From an uncultured Lachnospiraceae bacterium (GTDB lineage Bacteria > Bacillota > Clostridia > Lachnospirales > Lachnospiraceae), in assembly GCA_910579685.1 (NCBI GenBank), contig CAJTVN010000008.1, positions 58,947 through 122,946 on the forward strand: a stretch of 64,000 nt of DNA, in the 5' to 3' direction. Position 1 is the first letter of the stretch. Each line of letters starts with the position of its first letter. The notes beneath the pieces are model-generated. The model saw only the letters and a list, made by a program, of their open reading frames with translations. It had not been told where the DNA came from and ran no database searches. A program made the position numbers and the translations under genes. Shown here piece after piece: positions 15,992 to 25,265 of the stretch.

Positions 15992-17140
15992 TCACTTATT
16001 GAGATATTTACCTGTATCGGCCTCCACCTTAGCGCTGTATCCCTTCACCGCCTCGGAAGGCGTATAGCTCTCATCCTCAAACAGGAACTTGTGCAGCCAG
16101 GTGACATTTTCCTCCAGGGATACGGGGATTACACAGCTTCCCTTGGATCCGATGGTTCCGGTCGCACGCAGGCTCTCCGTTGGAAAGCCGTCATGTTCCG
16201 TAATCTGGTATCTGGAAACCTCGCCCAGCATTGTCAGAATCTCCGTCAGATCCAGCGATGTGTACACTTCGCTGAAAACATCATTTGCAATCTGGTTCAA
16301 CGTGGCCGGCGAAGCGGTCTTGACCTTGTCCATGATGGCAAGGATCACTTCCCTCTGCCTCTCCGCGCGCTTGAAATCATCTCCCGCCGTGTAACGGATC
16401 CGGCAGTAGGCGGTAGCCTGCAGGCCGTCTAACAGCTGATAGCCCGTGGAGGATACCGGCGTATAATTCCGCTTCAAATCCTTCGCCATACAGATCTGAT
16501 AATTGTTCAGGTGGCTGATCTCCGAGGAATCCACATCGATCATAATGCCGCCAAGCGCATCTATGGTGTCGCTCAGACCGGCAAAGCCCACCGTGATGAA
16601 ATCCGTGATATTCATGTCAAGGTTCATGTTGAGCATGTTAATGGCCTGCTCGGGTCCTCCCTTTGCGTATGCCGCATTACATTTATTATAAGAATCATTG
16701 CTCAGGTTCAGGTAGGTGTCGCGGTAAACGGAAACCAGCTTACATTCCCCGGTATCCTGATTGATGGACGCAATCATTATGGAGTCGCTTCTGGTATTCT
16801 TGGTGAGCGCTCCCGTGGTGGAATCCACACCGAACAGGGCAATGTTGCGGTAGCCCTTCATGGTGGTCTCTTCCTTCACCTTCACCTCTTCGTTGATCAC
16901 GATATCCTCTTCCGGAATTTCTACCTTTCCGACCTTCTCCGTTTTCAGCACGCCATAGAGCACCACCACCATCAGAAGCAGAACAAAAATTTCCACGATA
17001 AAAAGAATAATCTTGGTGCGTTTCTTTTTGGAATCCTTCTTTGCCGCCATCTTCTTCCGGGTGGCCGCCTTCTTTGATCTTACCTCTTCCTCTCTGGCTC
17101 TGCTTTTTTTATGTGCAGGTTTCCTGGATTGTGTAGCCAT
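15992..17140 (-). CDS. LytR-CpsA-Psr (LCP) family protein
   Basis: LCP enzymes transfer polyprenyl-pyrophosphate-linked glycans to peptidoglycan. This 382-residue protein has a very basic cytoplasmic N-terminus (about 1-42), one membrane helix (IILFIVEIFVLLLMVVVLYGVL), then the catalytic domain with IALFGVDS, TRSDSIMIASI (pyrophosphate-binding Arg/Asp), LVSVYRDTYL, GGPEQAINMLN and a C-terminal AERQREVILAI arginine motif. It is the expected final ligase for the polysaccharide made by neighbouring genes. It starts a transcription unit after the terminator at 17231-17256. Confidence 0.94.
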   Translation of the reverse strand: MATQSRKPAHKKSRAREEEVRSKKAATRKKMAAKKDSKKKRTKIILFIVEIFVLLLMVVVLYGVLKTEKVGKVEIPEEDIVINEEVKVKEETTMKGYRNIALFGVDSTTGALTKNTRSDSIMIASINQDTGECKLVSVYRDTYLNLSNDSYNKCNAAYAKGGPEQAINMLNMNLDMNITDFITVGFAGLSDTIDALGGIMIDVDSSEISHLNNYQICMAKDLKRNYTPVSSTGYQLLDGLQATAYCRIRYTAGDDFKRAERQREVILAIMDKVKTASPATLNQIANDVFSEVYTSLDLTEILTMLGEVSRYQITEHDGFPTESLRATGTIGSKGSCVIPVSLEENVTWLHKFLFEDESYTPSEAVKGYSAKVEADTGKYLNK

Positions 17141-17230
17141 TTCAATAATCTCCCTCTACTTTTACTACGATTTAATGCAACAGGTTTCATCGGATGTACA
17201 ACTACTCCTGACAAATCCTTATTTTCGCAT

Positions 17231-17256
17231 AAAAAAACCGATAAGGCAAGCCTTAT
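17231..17256 (-). terminator. intrinsic terminator after the sugar transferase
   Basis: ATAAGGCAAGCCTTAT (17241-17256) is self-complementary and, read leftward, is followed by CGG and seven T. It separates the sugar transferase gene from the LCP gene. Confidence 0.8.
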
Positions 17257-17296
17257 GTGATTATTTAAGTTATTATTAAGATTTGTAAATTTGCTC

Positions 17297-18706
17297 CTAA
17301 TATGCATTCTTATTGATAAAACCTTTGAAAATTGTGAGAAACATAATCCGGAAATCAAAGGCCATGGACCAGTTTTCGATATAGAAAAGATCGTACTCGA
17401 TCCTCTTGCGGATCGAGGTGTCCCCCCGATATCCGTTGATCTGGGCCCAGCCGGTCAGTCCGGGCCGCACCTGGTGCTTGATCATGTAACGGGGAATCTC
17501 CTCCTTGAATTTTTCCACAAACTGGGGCCTCTCCGGACGGGGTCCCACGAGGCTCATATCCCCCATCAGGATATTGAACAGCTGGGGCAACTCATCTAAA
17601 CTGGTCCGGCGCAGAAGCTTTCCGATTTTCGTCACTCTCGGATCGTCCTTCACCGTCCACCCCTTCTGCTCCGCCGTTGGCTTTTGCATCTCCATGGTCC
17701 GGAATTTGTACATCTTAAAATTCTTGTTGTGAAGCCCTACCCTCTCCTGCTTGAAAATAACAGGGCCTTTGCTGGTGAGCTTGATCGAGACGGCCGCCGC
17801 CAGCATAAGCGGAGAGGAAAGCAGGATTCCCACAAAAGAACCTGTCACGTCCACCACTCTCTTGGCCACCCAGTTTAAGGTGTTGGTCAGCGCCACATAG
17901 CGTATGTTGATCACCGGAAGCCCCATCAGATCCTCCGTGTAAGGGTGGCTCGGCACAAGGGAATTGTAGTCGGGAATGAATTTGGTGTGGACTCCGGATT
18001 TCTCGCACAGATCCACAATATACTCCAGATGGTCGTAATCCTTGAGCGCCAGGGTGATCGCAATCTCGTCCAGCTTGTTCTCCGGCAGGATATAGTGGAT
18101 GTTTTCGATCCGCCCCACCACCTTGACGCCCTTGTAGATGGTGCCGCTGGGAATCCGGTCATCCAGAATCCCCCGGACCACATAGCCCCACTGGGGATTG
18201 GCGTTAATTCTGGTAATATATTCCTCCGCCGCCCTGGAATAGCCGATCAGCAGAATATATTTCAGGTTATAGCCCTTTTTCCGGAAAAACTGCAGAACAC
18301 TGCGGATGGTGGAACGGCAGAGCGTGGTGAGAACAATATTGACCACGTAAAAGATAAACATCATGACACGGGAAAAATGCGGCTGGTTGATCATGTACAG
18401 CACCACCATAAACAGGGTGAGCCCCACCGTGTTAGCCTTTATGATTCCCGCAATCTCGTACTTGCGCCTGGTGGCCCGCTTGGGCGCATACATATTAAAG
18501 AAATAATACAAAAACACATATCCGGGTACAAGAAAATAAAGAGCGCTGAAATAAACGTCCATAGACAGCGCTCCCGCACCGGGTTCCGTATTCGCAAACG
18601 GAGTTGCAAACTTTATATACCATGCAAGCAGATAGGAAACTGCCACCACAGCCGCATCCACTACCAGATGCAGCCGGTTAAAAACTTTCTGATTATCCTT
18701 TATCAT
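17297..18706 (-). CDS. polyprenyl-phosphate sugar-1-phosphate transferase (WcaJ/WbaP type)
   Basis: This enzyme starts a glycan by moving hexose-1-phosphate from a nucleotide sugar to undecaprenyl phosphate at the inner membrane. The 469 residues show four N-terminal membrane helices (about 12-130), a cytosolic Rossmann-like domain (YILLIGYSRAAEEYITRI...GILDD), then the catalytic bacterial sugar transferase domain from about 285. That domain carries KRVVDVTGSF, KGPVIFKQERVG, YKFRTM, LRRTSLDELPQL, MSLVGPRPERP and RPGLTGWAQINGYRG. This is the likely initiating enzyme for the locus. A candidate promoter lies directly upstream. Confidence 0.95.
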   Translation of the reverse strand: MIKDNQKVFNRLHLVVDAAVVAVSYLLAWYIKFATPFANTEPGAGALSMDVYFSALYFLVPGYVFLYYFFNMYAPKRATRRKYEIAGIIKANTVGLTLFMVVLYMINQPHFSRVMMFIFYVVNIVLTTLCRSTIRSVLQFFRKKGYNLKYILLIGYSRAAEEYITRINANPQWGYVVRGILDDRIPSGTIYKGVKVVGRIENIHYILPENKLDEIAITLALKDYDHLEYIVDLCEKSGVHTKFIPDYNSLVPSHPYTEDLMGLPVINIRYVALTNTLNWVAKRVVDVTGSFVGILLSSPLMLAAAVSIKLTSKGPVIFKQERVGLHNKNFKMYKFRTMEMQKPTAEQKGWTVKDDPRVTKIGKLLRRTSLDELPQLFNILMGDMSLVGPRPERPQFVEKFKEEIPRYMIKHQVRPGLTGWAQINGYRGDTSIRKRIEYDLFYIENWSMAFDFRIMFLTIFKGFINKNAY

Positions 18707-18727
18707 TGCCGCTACCTTCTTGCCACT

Positions 18728-18756
18728 ATTTTACAATATTCTTCCCGATTACACAA
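18728..18756 (-). promoter_or_regulatory. candidate promoter of the sugar transferase gene
   Basis: On the minus strand TTGTGT (18751-18756), a 17-base spacer and TAAAAT (18728-18733), 22 bases ahead of ATG 18706. Confidence 0.45.
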
Positions 18757-18773
18757 GCCCTGTAAAATCCTTC

Positions 18774-19760
18774 TCACAATACCCTTCTTATCATACCTGC
18801 CCACAGCTCCTTCTGAACCCACAGGTAATTGGGAAATCTCTTCCATTCGAACTTTACCCTTCTTTTCCTTCCCTCCCCGGAAAGGGAAAGCCGAAGGCCC
18901 CTTCCGATCCCTCTCAGGTATGCGCCCCCAAGCCCCTTCCCCGCAAAGAACAGAAGCTTGATCAGATATCCCGCAAGAAGAAAGGGAAGATTCAGAAGAA
19001 TCTGCAAAAAAGGCATATTTTTAACGATCAGATAGACGCTGTTTCGGGAGGATAAGTCCACCTTAAAGGCATTGTGCCTGCTGCCGCTTACCGCGCTTCC
19101 CGCATGTCTTACCACGGCCTTCGGCGCAAACACATTCCGAAACCCCATAAGATTGGCCCGGTAGCCCACGTCAATATCCTCCAAATAGGCGAAATGCGCC
19201 TCGTCAAACACTCCCAGCTCCAGAAGCGCCTTCCGTCTGTACATGGCCGCCCCGGCGCAGGAAGCGAAAATCCGGCCGCCCCTTTCATATTTTTCCGCCG
19301 GCTGATCCTTTCCCCTGGCAAAAGCCCAGCCAAGGGCGCAGTAAAAATCTCCCGCATCATCTATTTTTTCCGGAAATCTCATATTTATCATTTTTGCCCC
19401 TGCCGAAAAAATATTCTCTGAAACCGACAACGCTTTTTCCAGCTCTTCCACGCAGCCTTCCTCCACCGTGGTATCGTTGTTGAGCAAAAACACAAATTCC
19501 GTATCCGCCTCCCGTATCCCGACGTTAACCGCATGGCAGAATCCCGTATTTTCCTCCAGGGAAATCAGCTTCACCTGGGGGAATTTCTCCTTGACCAGCC
19601 TGCGGCTTTCGTCCCCGGATCCGTTGTCCACCACGATTACCACAGGCCTGCAGCGCCCGGCATACAGGCTTTTCAGGCAGTTTTCTATATATTGTATTCC
19701 ATTATAGTTTGGAATGACCACGGTCGTGCGGCATTCCAGATTATGGGCATTTTCTCTCAA
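18774..19760 (-). CDS. GT2 glycosyltransferase, WbbL/RfbF-like
   Basis: A 328-residue GT-A enzyme: TTVVIPNYNGIQYIENCL, VVDNGSGDES, NTGFCHAVNVGI, FLLNNDTTVE (metal site NND), CAGAAMYRRKALLE and YLEDIDVGYRANLMG, then an amphipathic C-terminal membrane-associated region (PFLQILLNLPFLLAGYLIKLLFFAG). It resembles dTDP-rhamnose rhamnosyltransferases. The start is uncertain: TTG 19760 makes a 4-base TTGA overlap with the upstream gene and fits a pattern seen elsewhere in this locus, while ATG at 19820 would overlap more. Confidence 0.82.
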   Translation of the reverse strand: MRENAHNLECRTTVVIPNYNGIQYIENCLKSLYAGRCRPVVIVVDNGSGDESRRLVKEKFPQVKLISLEENTGFCHAVNVGIREADTEFVFLLNNDTTVEEGCVEELEKALSVSENIFSAGAKMINMRFPEKIDDAGDFYCALGWAFARGKDQPAEKYERGGRIFASCAGAAMYRRKALLELGVFDEAHFAYLEDIDVGYRANLMGFRNVFAPKAVVRHAGSAVSGSRHNAFKVDLSSRNSVYLIVKNMPFLQILLNLPFLLAGYLIKLLFFAGKGLGGAYLRGIGRGLRLSLSGEGRKRRVKFEWKRFPNYLWVQKELWAGMIRRVL

Positions 19761-21166
19761 TCCTTCGACCCCCGCGCTTTGGATCTGTCCACCTTCTCCG
19801 TCATGGACGGATCCCATACGATTCTCATTCCCATGCCGCGCACTCTCTCGCACAGCCTGCGGCTGACTTCCACATAATCCACGCTCTCCTTCAGGCTGTC
19901 CCTCCAGTCAAAGCGTCCGTTTACCGGATTTTTCAGATAGGGAAGCCCTGTCATCTCCTCCAGAATCTCCTGCGCCTGTCCCGACGCCCTCATACAGCGG
20001 ATATCAATCATCTGCGCCTCCTGCTGCAGAACCGCCCGGTGCATATAGCCGCTGTATTCCTTATGCAGGCCCAGATAGAGAGGTTCTCCTTCGGCGCTGT
20101 AGATCCCGCCGGCGATCTCGTTCCTTTTGTTGATCAGCCTGCCCCCCACAAGCGCCACATCCGGCCTGCTGTCAAAAATATCCGTCTGATAATCCACCCG
20201 GTAAAAGCCGAGGTGCCGCAGATGGGACACCCTTGCCTTCCACTCTCTCGAGCGCAGGAAATCTTCTACCGCCCGCTTGCCCGCATCATAGGCGTATTCC
20301 TTGCTCTGCGGGTTTTCCGCCGTGGAGAATTCGTGGCAGCGCCAGTGGTAGAGCACCCTGGGGACATGGGCGATGGGCAGCTCGCGGATCCGGTTCCTGC
20401 GCTTGTCCTTTCCCAGCAGATAGCTGACGCAGCGAAGCACCAGGTCAAAGTCCTGGGCCCCGTCGCAGACGCTTCGCAGCTGCAGCTCCTGCATGAGCTG
20501 GCGCTTCATCACCAGAAAGTGGCAGATATAATTGTTGGACAAAAGAAGATCCAGATTAAAGTCCGCCTTTCGGTTCTCCTCATAGAAGACGGCGGCGGCA
20601 CTGTCACACTTGTCCTCGTCCGAGTACAGAAGCTGCAGCTCCCCGTCCTCCTCCCAGGCCTTCTCAATCCGGCAGGCCATCTCAAAAAGCGCATCCTTTG
20701 TGAGGATGTCGTCGTGGTCGAGAAGCGCCGCGTAATCCCCCGTGGCATACATGAGCGCCTGATTGGTATTTCCGGAAATTCCGCAGTTCCGCTTAAGCCT
20801 CCTGTAAAAAATCCTCTTATCCTCATAGGTCTTTACCACCTGCTCCACCCGGTCAGAGGCGCTGGCATCCGCCAGAATCAGTTCAAAATTCCCATAGGTC
20901 TGGCTCAGCACGGAATCCACCATCTCTCTCAGATAGGTTTCCTTTGTCTCATAGAGAGGCACAAGAATGCTGAACCTGCAGGAAAATCCTTTGCCCCTCT
21001 CCCGCTGCTCATCCAGCTCCTCCTGCGGCGGCTCTATATAGGTATAATGCTCCCGCTGTTCCTTTTGCATTCTCTCCCTCGCCGCATAATACGCCTGCCT
21101 GATCCCGTTTTTTTTCAGATACCGTATCGTCTTTTTGAAATTACTGATCCTGAATATTCTGCCCAT
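19757..21166 (-). CDS. GT2 glycosyltransferase with degenerate second domain
   Basis: A 469-residue protein. Its first GT-A domain (about 50-270) has SILVPLYETKETYLREMVDSVLSQTYGNFEL, GISGNTNQALMYATGDYAALLDHDDIL (DHDD metal site) and LYSDEDKC. The region after about 310 (PDVALVGGRLINKRNEIAGGIYS) looks like the back half of a second GT-A domain that lost its donor motifs. The first domain is closely similar to the first domain of the two-domain protein at 23304-25265, so they are probably paralogues. ATG 21166 was chosen over a longer Cys-rich frame because it begins MGRIFRISNFKK and follows GAGGTG. Confidence 0.85.
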   Translation of the reverse strand: MGRIFRISNFKKTIRYLKKNGIRQAYYAARERMQKEQREHYTYIEPPQEELDEQRERGKGFSCRFSILVPLYETKETYLREMVDSVLSQTYGNFELILADASASDRVEQVVKTYEDKRIFYRRLKRNCGISGNTNQALMYATGDYAALLDHDDILTKDALFEMACRIEKAWEEDGELQLLYSDEDKCDSAAAVFYEENRKADFNLDLLLSNNYICHFLVMKRQLMQELQLRSVCDGAQDFDLVLRCVSYLLGKDKRRNRIRELPIAHVPRVLYHWRCHEFSTAENPQSKEYAYDAGKRAVEDFLRSREWKARVSHLRHLGFYRVDYQTDIFDSRPDVALVGGRLINKRNEIAGGIYSAEGEPLYLGLHKEYSGYMHRAVLQQEAQMIDIRCMRASGQAQEILEEMTGLPYLKNPVNGRFDWRDSLKESVDYVEVSRRLCERVRGMGMRIVWDPSMTEKVDRSKARGSKD

Positions 21167-21242
21167 CCGACACCTCTGCCTCTGCCGTCTCAAAACTCTT
21201 TTGCCTGTCCACAATTTCCCTGCGCACCCCTGTGAACAATAA

Positions 21243-21275
21243 CAGACAGTACATATTTCAACTCTGTACTGTCTG
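21243..21275. other. perfect 11-bp inverted repeat
   Basis: CAGACAGTACA (21243-21253) and TGTACTGTCTG (21265-21275) around an 11-base loop, upstream of the GT2 gene at 21166. There is no T-run on either side, so it is not a typical terminator. Confidence 0.8.
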
Positions 21276-21292
21276 GATAATAGTTTATGCTT

Positions 21293-21478
21293 TCTAAAAA
21301 TGCAGGCTGTCAGGGTACAGCTACAAATGGAACATTTCATGTAAAGGACCCTGTAAAACGCCGGTCCTTATGCGCCGTCCTCTGGCGCATTAGTACCGCT
21401 GCGTTTTAGATGGAGCGAAAGTGCGTCCTGACATGAATGTTCCATTGGCAGCGTCCGTACCGTACCCTGCATTTTAGA
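21293..21478. repeat. nested imperfect palindrome between pgm-like gene and GT2
   Basis: Three nested arm pairs are visible. TCTAAAAATGCAGG (21293-21306) pairs with CCTGCATTTTAGA (21466-21478). AATGGAACATTTCATG (21326-21341) pairs with CATGAATGTTCCATT (21432-21446). TAAAACGC and TATGCGCC (21354-21376) pair with GGCGCATTA and GCGTTTTA (21384-21408). Together they would fold into one long hairpin of about 186 bases. The outer arm overlaps the phosphohexomutase stop codon. No coding sequence lies inside. Confidence 0.8.
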
Positions 21479-23195
21479 GATACGCCTTCAGATCCTCCGT
21501 CAGCTTCTCCACTCTCGCCTTTGCATCTTCCAGGCTGTCTCCCTTGACACCCATATAGAACTTGATCTTGGGCTCGGTTCCGGAAGGCCTTGCACAGCAC
21601 CAGGAATCGTTGGAAAGGTCAAAGTAAAGCACATTGGACTTGGGAAGCCCGGTGCTCTTCTCCTGTCCGGTCTCCAGATTCACAGCCACATCCCTGTCGT
21701 AATCCCTGAATTCCTTTACGGTCAGATCGCCGAAATTCCTGGGTGGATTGCTGCGAAGCCTGTTCATCATCTCCGTAATCTGCGCCGCACCGTCAATTCC
21801 CTTTAAGGTAATGGCATACTGCGTCTCCTTGTAATATCCGTATTTCTCATAGAGATTGAGCATCTGATCCCACACGGTGATTCCGTTCTTTTTGCACCAT
21901 GCGGCCATCTCGCACAGGCACATCACCGCCACCACCGCATCCTTGTCCCTGGCGTGGGTTCCGGCAAGGCAGCCGTAGCTCTCCTCAAGGCCGAATACAT
22001 AGTTGTTGGATCCCGTCTGTTCAAAGAGCTTGATCTGCTCCCCGATAAACTTGAATCCTGTCAGCACCTCGATAAACTTGACGTTGTAATCCCTTGCGAT
22101 GGCTCCCGCCATGTTGGTGGTTACAATAGTGGTCACAAGCGCCGGATTCTCCGGCATCTTTCCCGTGTTCGTCCTCTCTCTCAGAATATATTCCGCAATC
22201 AGCATTCCGGACATATTTCCGGTAAAGGGAATGTATTCGCCGCTCTTCGTATCCAGCGCATAGATGCCGAGACGGTCCGCATCCGGATCCGTGGCCAGGA
22301 CAATGTCCGCATTCTTTTCCTTTGCCAGCTTAAGCGCCAGGGTAAAAGCCTTGGGATCCTCGGGATTTGGATATTCCAGAGTGGTAAAATCGGGATCCGG
22401 CATTTCCTGCTCGGGAACCACATACACGTTCTTGAAGCCAAGCTCGGAGAGGATTCTGCGCACCGGCACGTTCCCCGTCCCGTTAAAGGGCGAATAAACG
22501 ATCTTGATATCGTCCGCAACTTCTTTTATGATCTCGGGATGGATGATCTGCTTTTTCAGCTCCACCATATAGGCATCGTCGATCTCTTTGCCGATCACCT
22601 GATACAGACCCGCCGCAATGGCGTCTTCCTTGCTCATGGTCTTCACCTCATGGTAATCGGTCACGTTCTTGACCTCCTCAATGATCTCCCGATCCCTGGG
22701 CGCCGTCACCTGGGCACCGTCCTCCCAGTACGCTTTGTATCCGTTGTATTCCGGAGGGTTATGGCTTGCCGTGATCACGATACCGGAAATGCAGTTTAAG
22801 GTGCGAAGGGCAAAGGAAAGCTCCGGCGTGGGACGCAGCGCATCGAACACATACGCCTTGATTCCGTTTGCCGCAAGGCACAACGCCGCCTCATCCGCAA
22901 ACTCGGGTGATTTTCTTCTGGAGTCGTAGGCGATGGCAACCCCCTTGTCTTTTCCGCCCTGCTTGATAATATAGTTGGCAAGACCCTGGGTCGCTTTTCT
23001 CACGGTATAGGTGTTCATACGGTTGGTTCCCGCACCGATCACACCCCGAAGGCCTCCCGTACCAAACTCCAGCTCCTTATAGAAGCGGTCCTCGATCTCC
23101 TTCTCATCCCCTGCAATCCCACGGAGCTCTTCTCTGGTCGCCGCATCGAAATAATCGTCATTCAACCAGAAATCATACTGTTCCCTGTAGCTCAT
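21474..23195 (-). CDS. phosphoglucomutase/phosphomannomutase family protein
   Basis: A 573-residue alpha-D-phosphohexomutase of the long PgcA-like type, interconverting hexose 1- and 6-phosphates and so feeding glucose-1-phosphate to RmlA. Signatures: FGTGGLRGVIGAG, the phosphoserine loop ITASHNPPEYNGYK, metal loop ATDPDADRLG, sugar loop GLEESYG and phosphate-binding ARPSGTEPKIKFY. ATG 23195 follows a textbook GGAGGATC site and begins MSYREQYDFWL, the family norm. A strong promoter precedes it, so it can be transcribed separately from the GT genes on both sides. Confidence 0.95.
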   Translation of the reverse strand: MSYREQYDFWLNDDYFDAATREELRGIAGDEKEIEDRFYKELEFGTGGLRGVIGAGTNRMNTYTVRKATQGLANYIIKQGGKDKGVAIAYDSRRKSPEFADEAALCLAANGIKAYVFDALRPTPELSFALRTLNCISGIVITASHNPPEYNGYKAYWEDGAQVTAPRDREIIEEVKNVTDYHEVKTMSKEDAIAAGLYQVIGKEIDDAYMVELKKQIIHPEIIKEVADDIKIVYSPFNGTGNVPVRRILSELGFKNVYVVPEQEMPDPDFTTLEYPNPEDPKAFTLALKLAKEKNADIVLATDPDADRLGIYALDTKSGEYIPFTGNMSGMLIAEYILRERTNTGKMPENPALVTTIVTTNMAGAIARDYNVKFIEVLTGFKFIGEQIKLFEQTGSNNYVFGLEESYGCLAGTHARDKDAVVAVMCLCEMAAWCKKNGITVWDQMLNLYEKYGYYKETQYAITLKGIDGAAQITEMMNRLRSNPPRNFGDLTVKEFRDYDRDVAVNLETGQEKSTGLPKSNVLYFDLSNDSWCCARPSGTEPKIKFYMGVKGDSLEDAKARVEKLTEDLKAYL

Positions 23196-23286
23196 AACTG
23201 ATCCTCCTGCAATTTTTCTTTTTCCTTTTGGCCATGCATCCTCAAGTCCCCATAAGAATCCCAAACACACACGGCCCACTGTTTTC

Positions 23287-23315
23287 AGTATACCATATTC
23301 TCCCTATATTTTCAA
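23287..23315 (-). promoter_or_regulatory. promoter of the phosphohexomutase gene
   Basis: On the minus strand TTGAAA (23310-23315), a 17-base spacer and TATACT (23287-23292) with an extended TGG just upstream of the -10. The -35 overlaps the end of the upstream GT2 gene. Confidence 0.7.
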
Positions 23316-25265
23316 AGCAAAGTCACTGCGGTCCAATGAAAAGTTTGGATTATAATAGGGATCTCCCTTTTCCAGGACTTCCTTCCACTTTTCCCGGAAT
23401 CTGGCCGATTCCTCATTGTAGCGCCTGGCCTTCTCCCCCTCGGTATCCAGCCCTCTGGATACCGATTCAAAATGATACAGCTCCGCAAAGGGCGTGAACA
23501 CATTGAGCAGGCCCATCCTTCGCAGTTTCAGGCAGAAATCCACGTCGTTTAAAGAAATCGCAAAGCTCTCGTCCAGCCCCCCGGCCTTTTCAAACAGGGA
23601 CTTTTTCACCAGCAGGCAGGCGCCTGTCACCGCCGACACATTCTGGGCATAGCACAGCCGCCCCATATAACCGAGATTCTCCCTGTGCTGGCCGTAATGA
23701 CTGTGGCCCGCAGTCCTGTGGGCCCCTAGGCCGAGCACCACCCCGGCATGCTGAATGGTCTTGTTTCCATAATAGAGCTTGCCTCCCACGGCTCCCACAT
23801 CCTCCCGCTGGGCGTACATGAGGAGCTCCTCCATCCAGTTAACCGTGATCACCTGGGTATCGTTGTTAAGAAGCAGAATATAGTCCCCCTGCGCCCTCTG
23901 TGCGCCAAAATTGTTCACCGCCGAGTAATTAAAGCTTCCTTCGCTCTCATATACGGCCACCTGCACATGGGGGAAGGCCTTCAGCGTTTCATAGTAATCG
24001 AAAATTTCCCGCATCCGGCTGTTGTTCTCCACCACGATTATCTCATAATTTTCGTAGGTGGATTTCTCCATGATGGAAGTGATGCACCGCTTTAAGTCCT
24101 CCGGATGATCCCTGTTTGCGATCACGATGGAGATCTTCGGATTTCCCACAATCTGATACCGTATCTTGAAAATCGTCTCGAAGGCCCTGGTGGACGTGAT
24201 CTGAAAATGCGTGAATCCGTGCCGCCTCAGATGATCCGCCACCGCTCCCCTTGCGGCCTCCACCACATAGGGCTTTGCGTCAATCCCCGAGGCGACGCTC
24301 CCCTCATGGCTGCGCCAGTAATACAGAAGTTTTGGCACATGCACCACCTTCTTTGCCCGGTCCGTCAGCCGCAGGATCATGTCGTGATCCTGGCTGCCGT
24401 CAAACCGGGTGCGGAACAGCTCCGTCCCGTCCAGGAGCTTTCTGTCGAAGACGCTGAAATGGCAGATATAATTGTTGGCACGCAGGTTGTCCACCGCATA
24501 GTCCGGCTTGAAATGCATGGTCAGCATCTGATTGATGTTCCCGCTCCTGAAAGTGGTCTCATCACAGTAAATGTAGTCCGCATCCCGCTCATTGATTGCC
24601 TTCATATATTCGTACAGGGCGCTTGGATGAAGAATATCGTCATGGTCAAACAGCCCCGCGTATTCCCCCGTTGCCATTTTCAGACACTCGTTTGTATTGC
24701 CGGAAATACCCTCGTTCTTCGCAAGCTTCCGGTAGACGATCCTTCCCCGGCCGTCCGCCTTCGCATATTCCAGACAGATCTCCCCCACGCTTTTGTACCC
24801 GTCGTCCGAGCCGTCCGCAAGGCACAGCTCCCAGTTCTCATAGGTCTGGTTCAAAACCGAATCCAGCATTTCCCTGAGGAAATTCTCCGGCGTGTTAAAG
24901 AGCGGGACAAGAATGCTGATCTTCACCCGTTTCGCAAAAACAGTCTCCCTCTCCTTCTTCCTTGTCTCCTCATCCGGAAAGCTCGCCGTCCCGTAGCGCT
25001 CCATGGCCTTTCTCTCGATCCGCTTGTATTTCAGCTTGGCCATAATCCCCCGCAGATTCCCGCAGTTTTTCAGCCGATCCCTCTGGCGCAGCAAAAAGTG
25101 CATGCATCTGCGCAGGGGTGCGGTCGCCTTCCAGAGGGGATTGTTCCTGATCCGGTCCAGCTTAAAGGCAAGCTCCTCGTTTTTCGCCTCCAGCACGGCC
25201 ACCCGCTCCGCAAGATCCGCCGTCTTGATGTGTTCTTTTTCATACGCCGCCCTGTAATCTTCCAT
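23304..25265 (-). CDS. tandem-domain GT2 glycosyltransferase
   Basis: A 653-residue protein with a short coiled coil (about 20-45, ERVAVLEAKNEELAFKLDRI) and two GT-A domains. Domain 1 (about 125-330): KISILVPLFNTPENFL, GISGNTNECLKMATGEYAGLFDHDDIL, YCDETTF. Domain 2 (about 380-640): PKISIVIANRDHPEDL, VVENNS, LLLNNDTQV, VTGACLLVKKSLFEKAGG and SLNDVDFCLKLRRMG. Both keep their metal motifs (DHDD, NND), so it may add two residues or alternate linkages, as in rhamnan and O-antigen synthases. ATG 25265 follows GGAAGAGG and overlaps the upstream gene by 26 bases. Confidence 0.92.
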   Translation of the reverse strand: MEDYRAAYEKEHIKTADLAERVAVLEAKNEELAFKLDRIRNNPLWKATAPLRRCMHFLLRQRDRLKNCGNLRGIMAKLKYKRIERKAMERYGTASFPDEETRKKERETVFAKRVKISILVPLFNTPENFLREMLDSVLNQTYENWELCLADGSDDGYKSVGEICLEYAKADGRGRIVYRKLAKNEGISGNTNECLKMATGEYAGLFDHDDILHPSALYEYMKAINERDADYIYCDETTFRSGNINQMLTMHFKPDYAVDNLRANNYICHFSVFDRKLLDGTELFRTRFDGSQDHDMILRLTDRAKKVVHVPKLLYYWRSHEGSVASGIDAKPYVVEAARGAVADHLRRHGFTHFQITSTRAFETIFKIRYQIVGNPKISIVIANRDHPEDLKRCITSIMEKSTYENYEIIVVENNSRMREIFDYYETLKAFPHVQVAVYESEGSFNYSAVNNFGAQRAQGDYILLLNNDTQVITVNWMEELLMYAQREDVGAVGGKLYYGNKTIQHAGVVLGLGAHRTAGHSHYGQHRENLGYMGRLCYAQNVSAVTGACLLVKKSLFEKAGGLDESFAISLNDVDFCLKLRRMGLLNVFTPFAELYHFESVSRGLDTEGEKARRYNEESARFREKWKEVLEKGDPYYNPNFSLDRSDFALKI

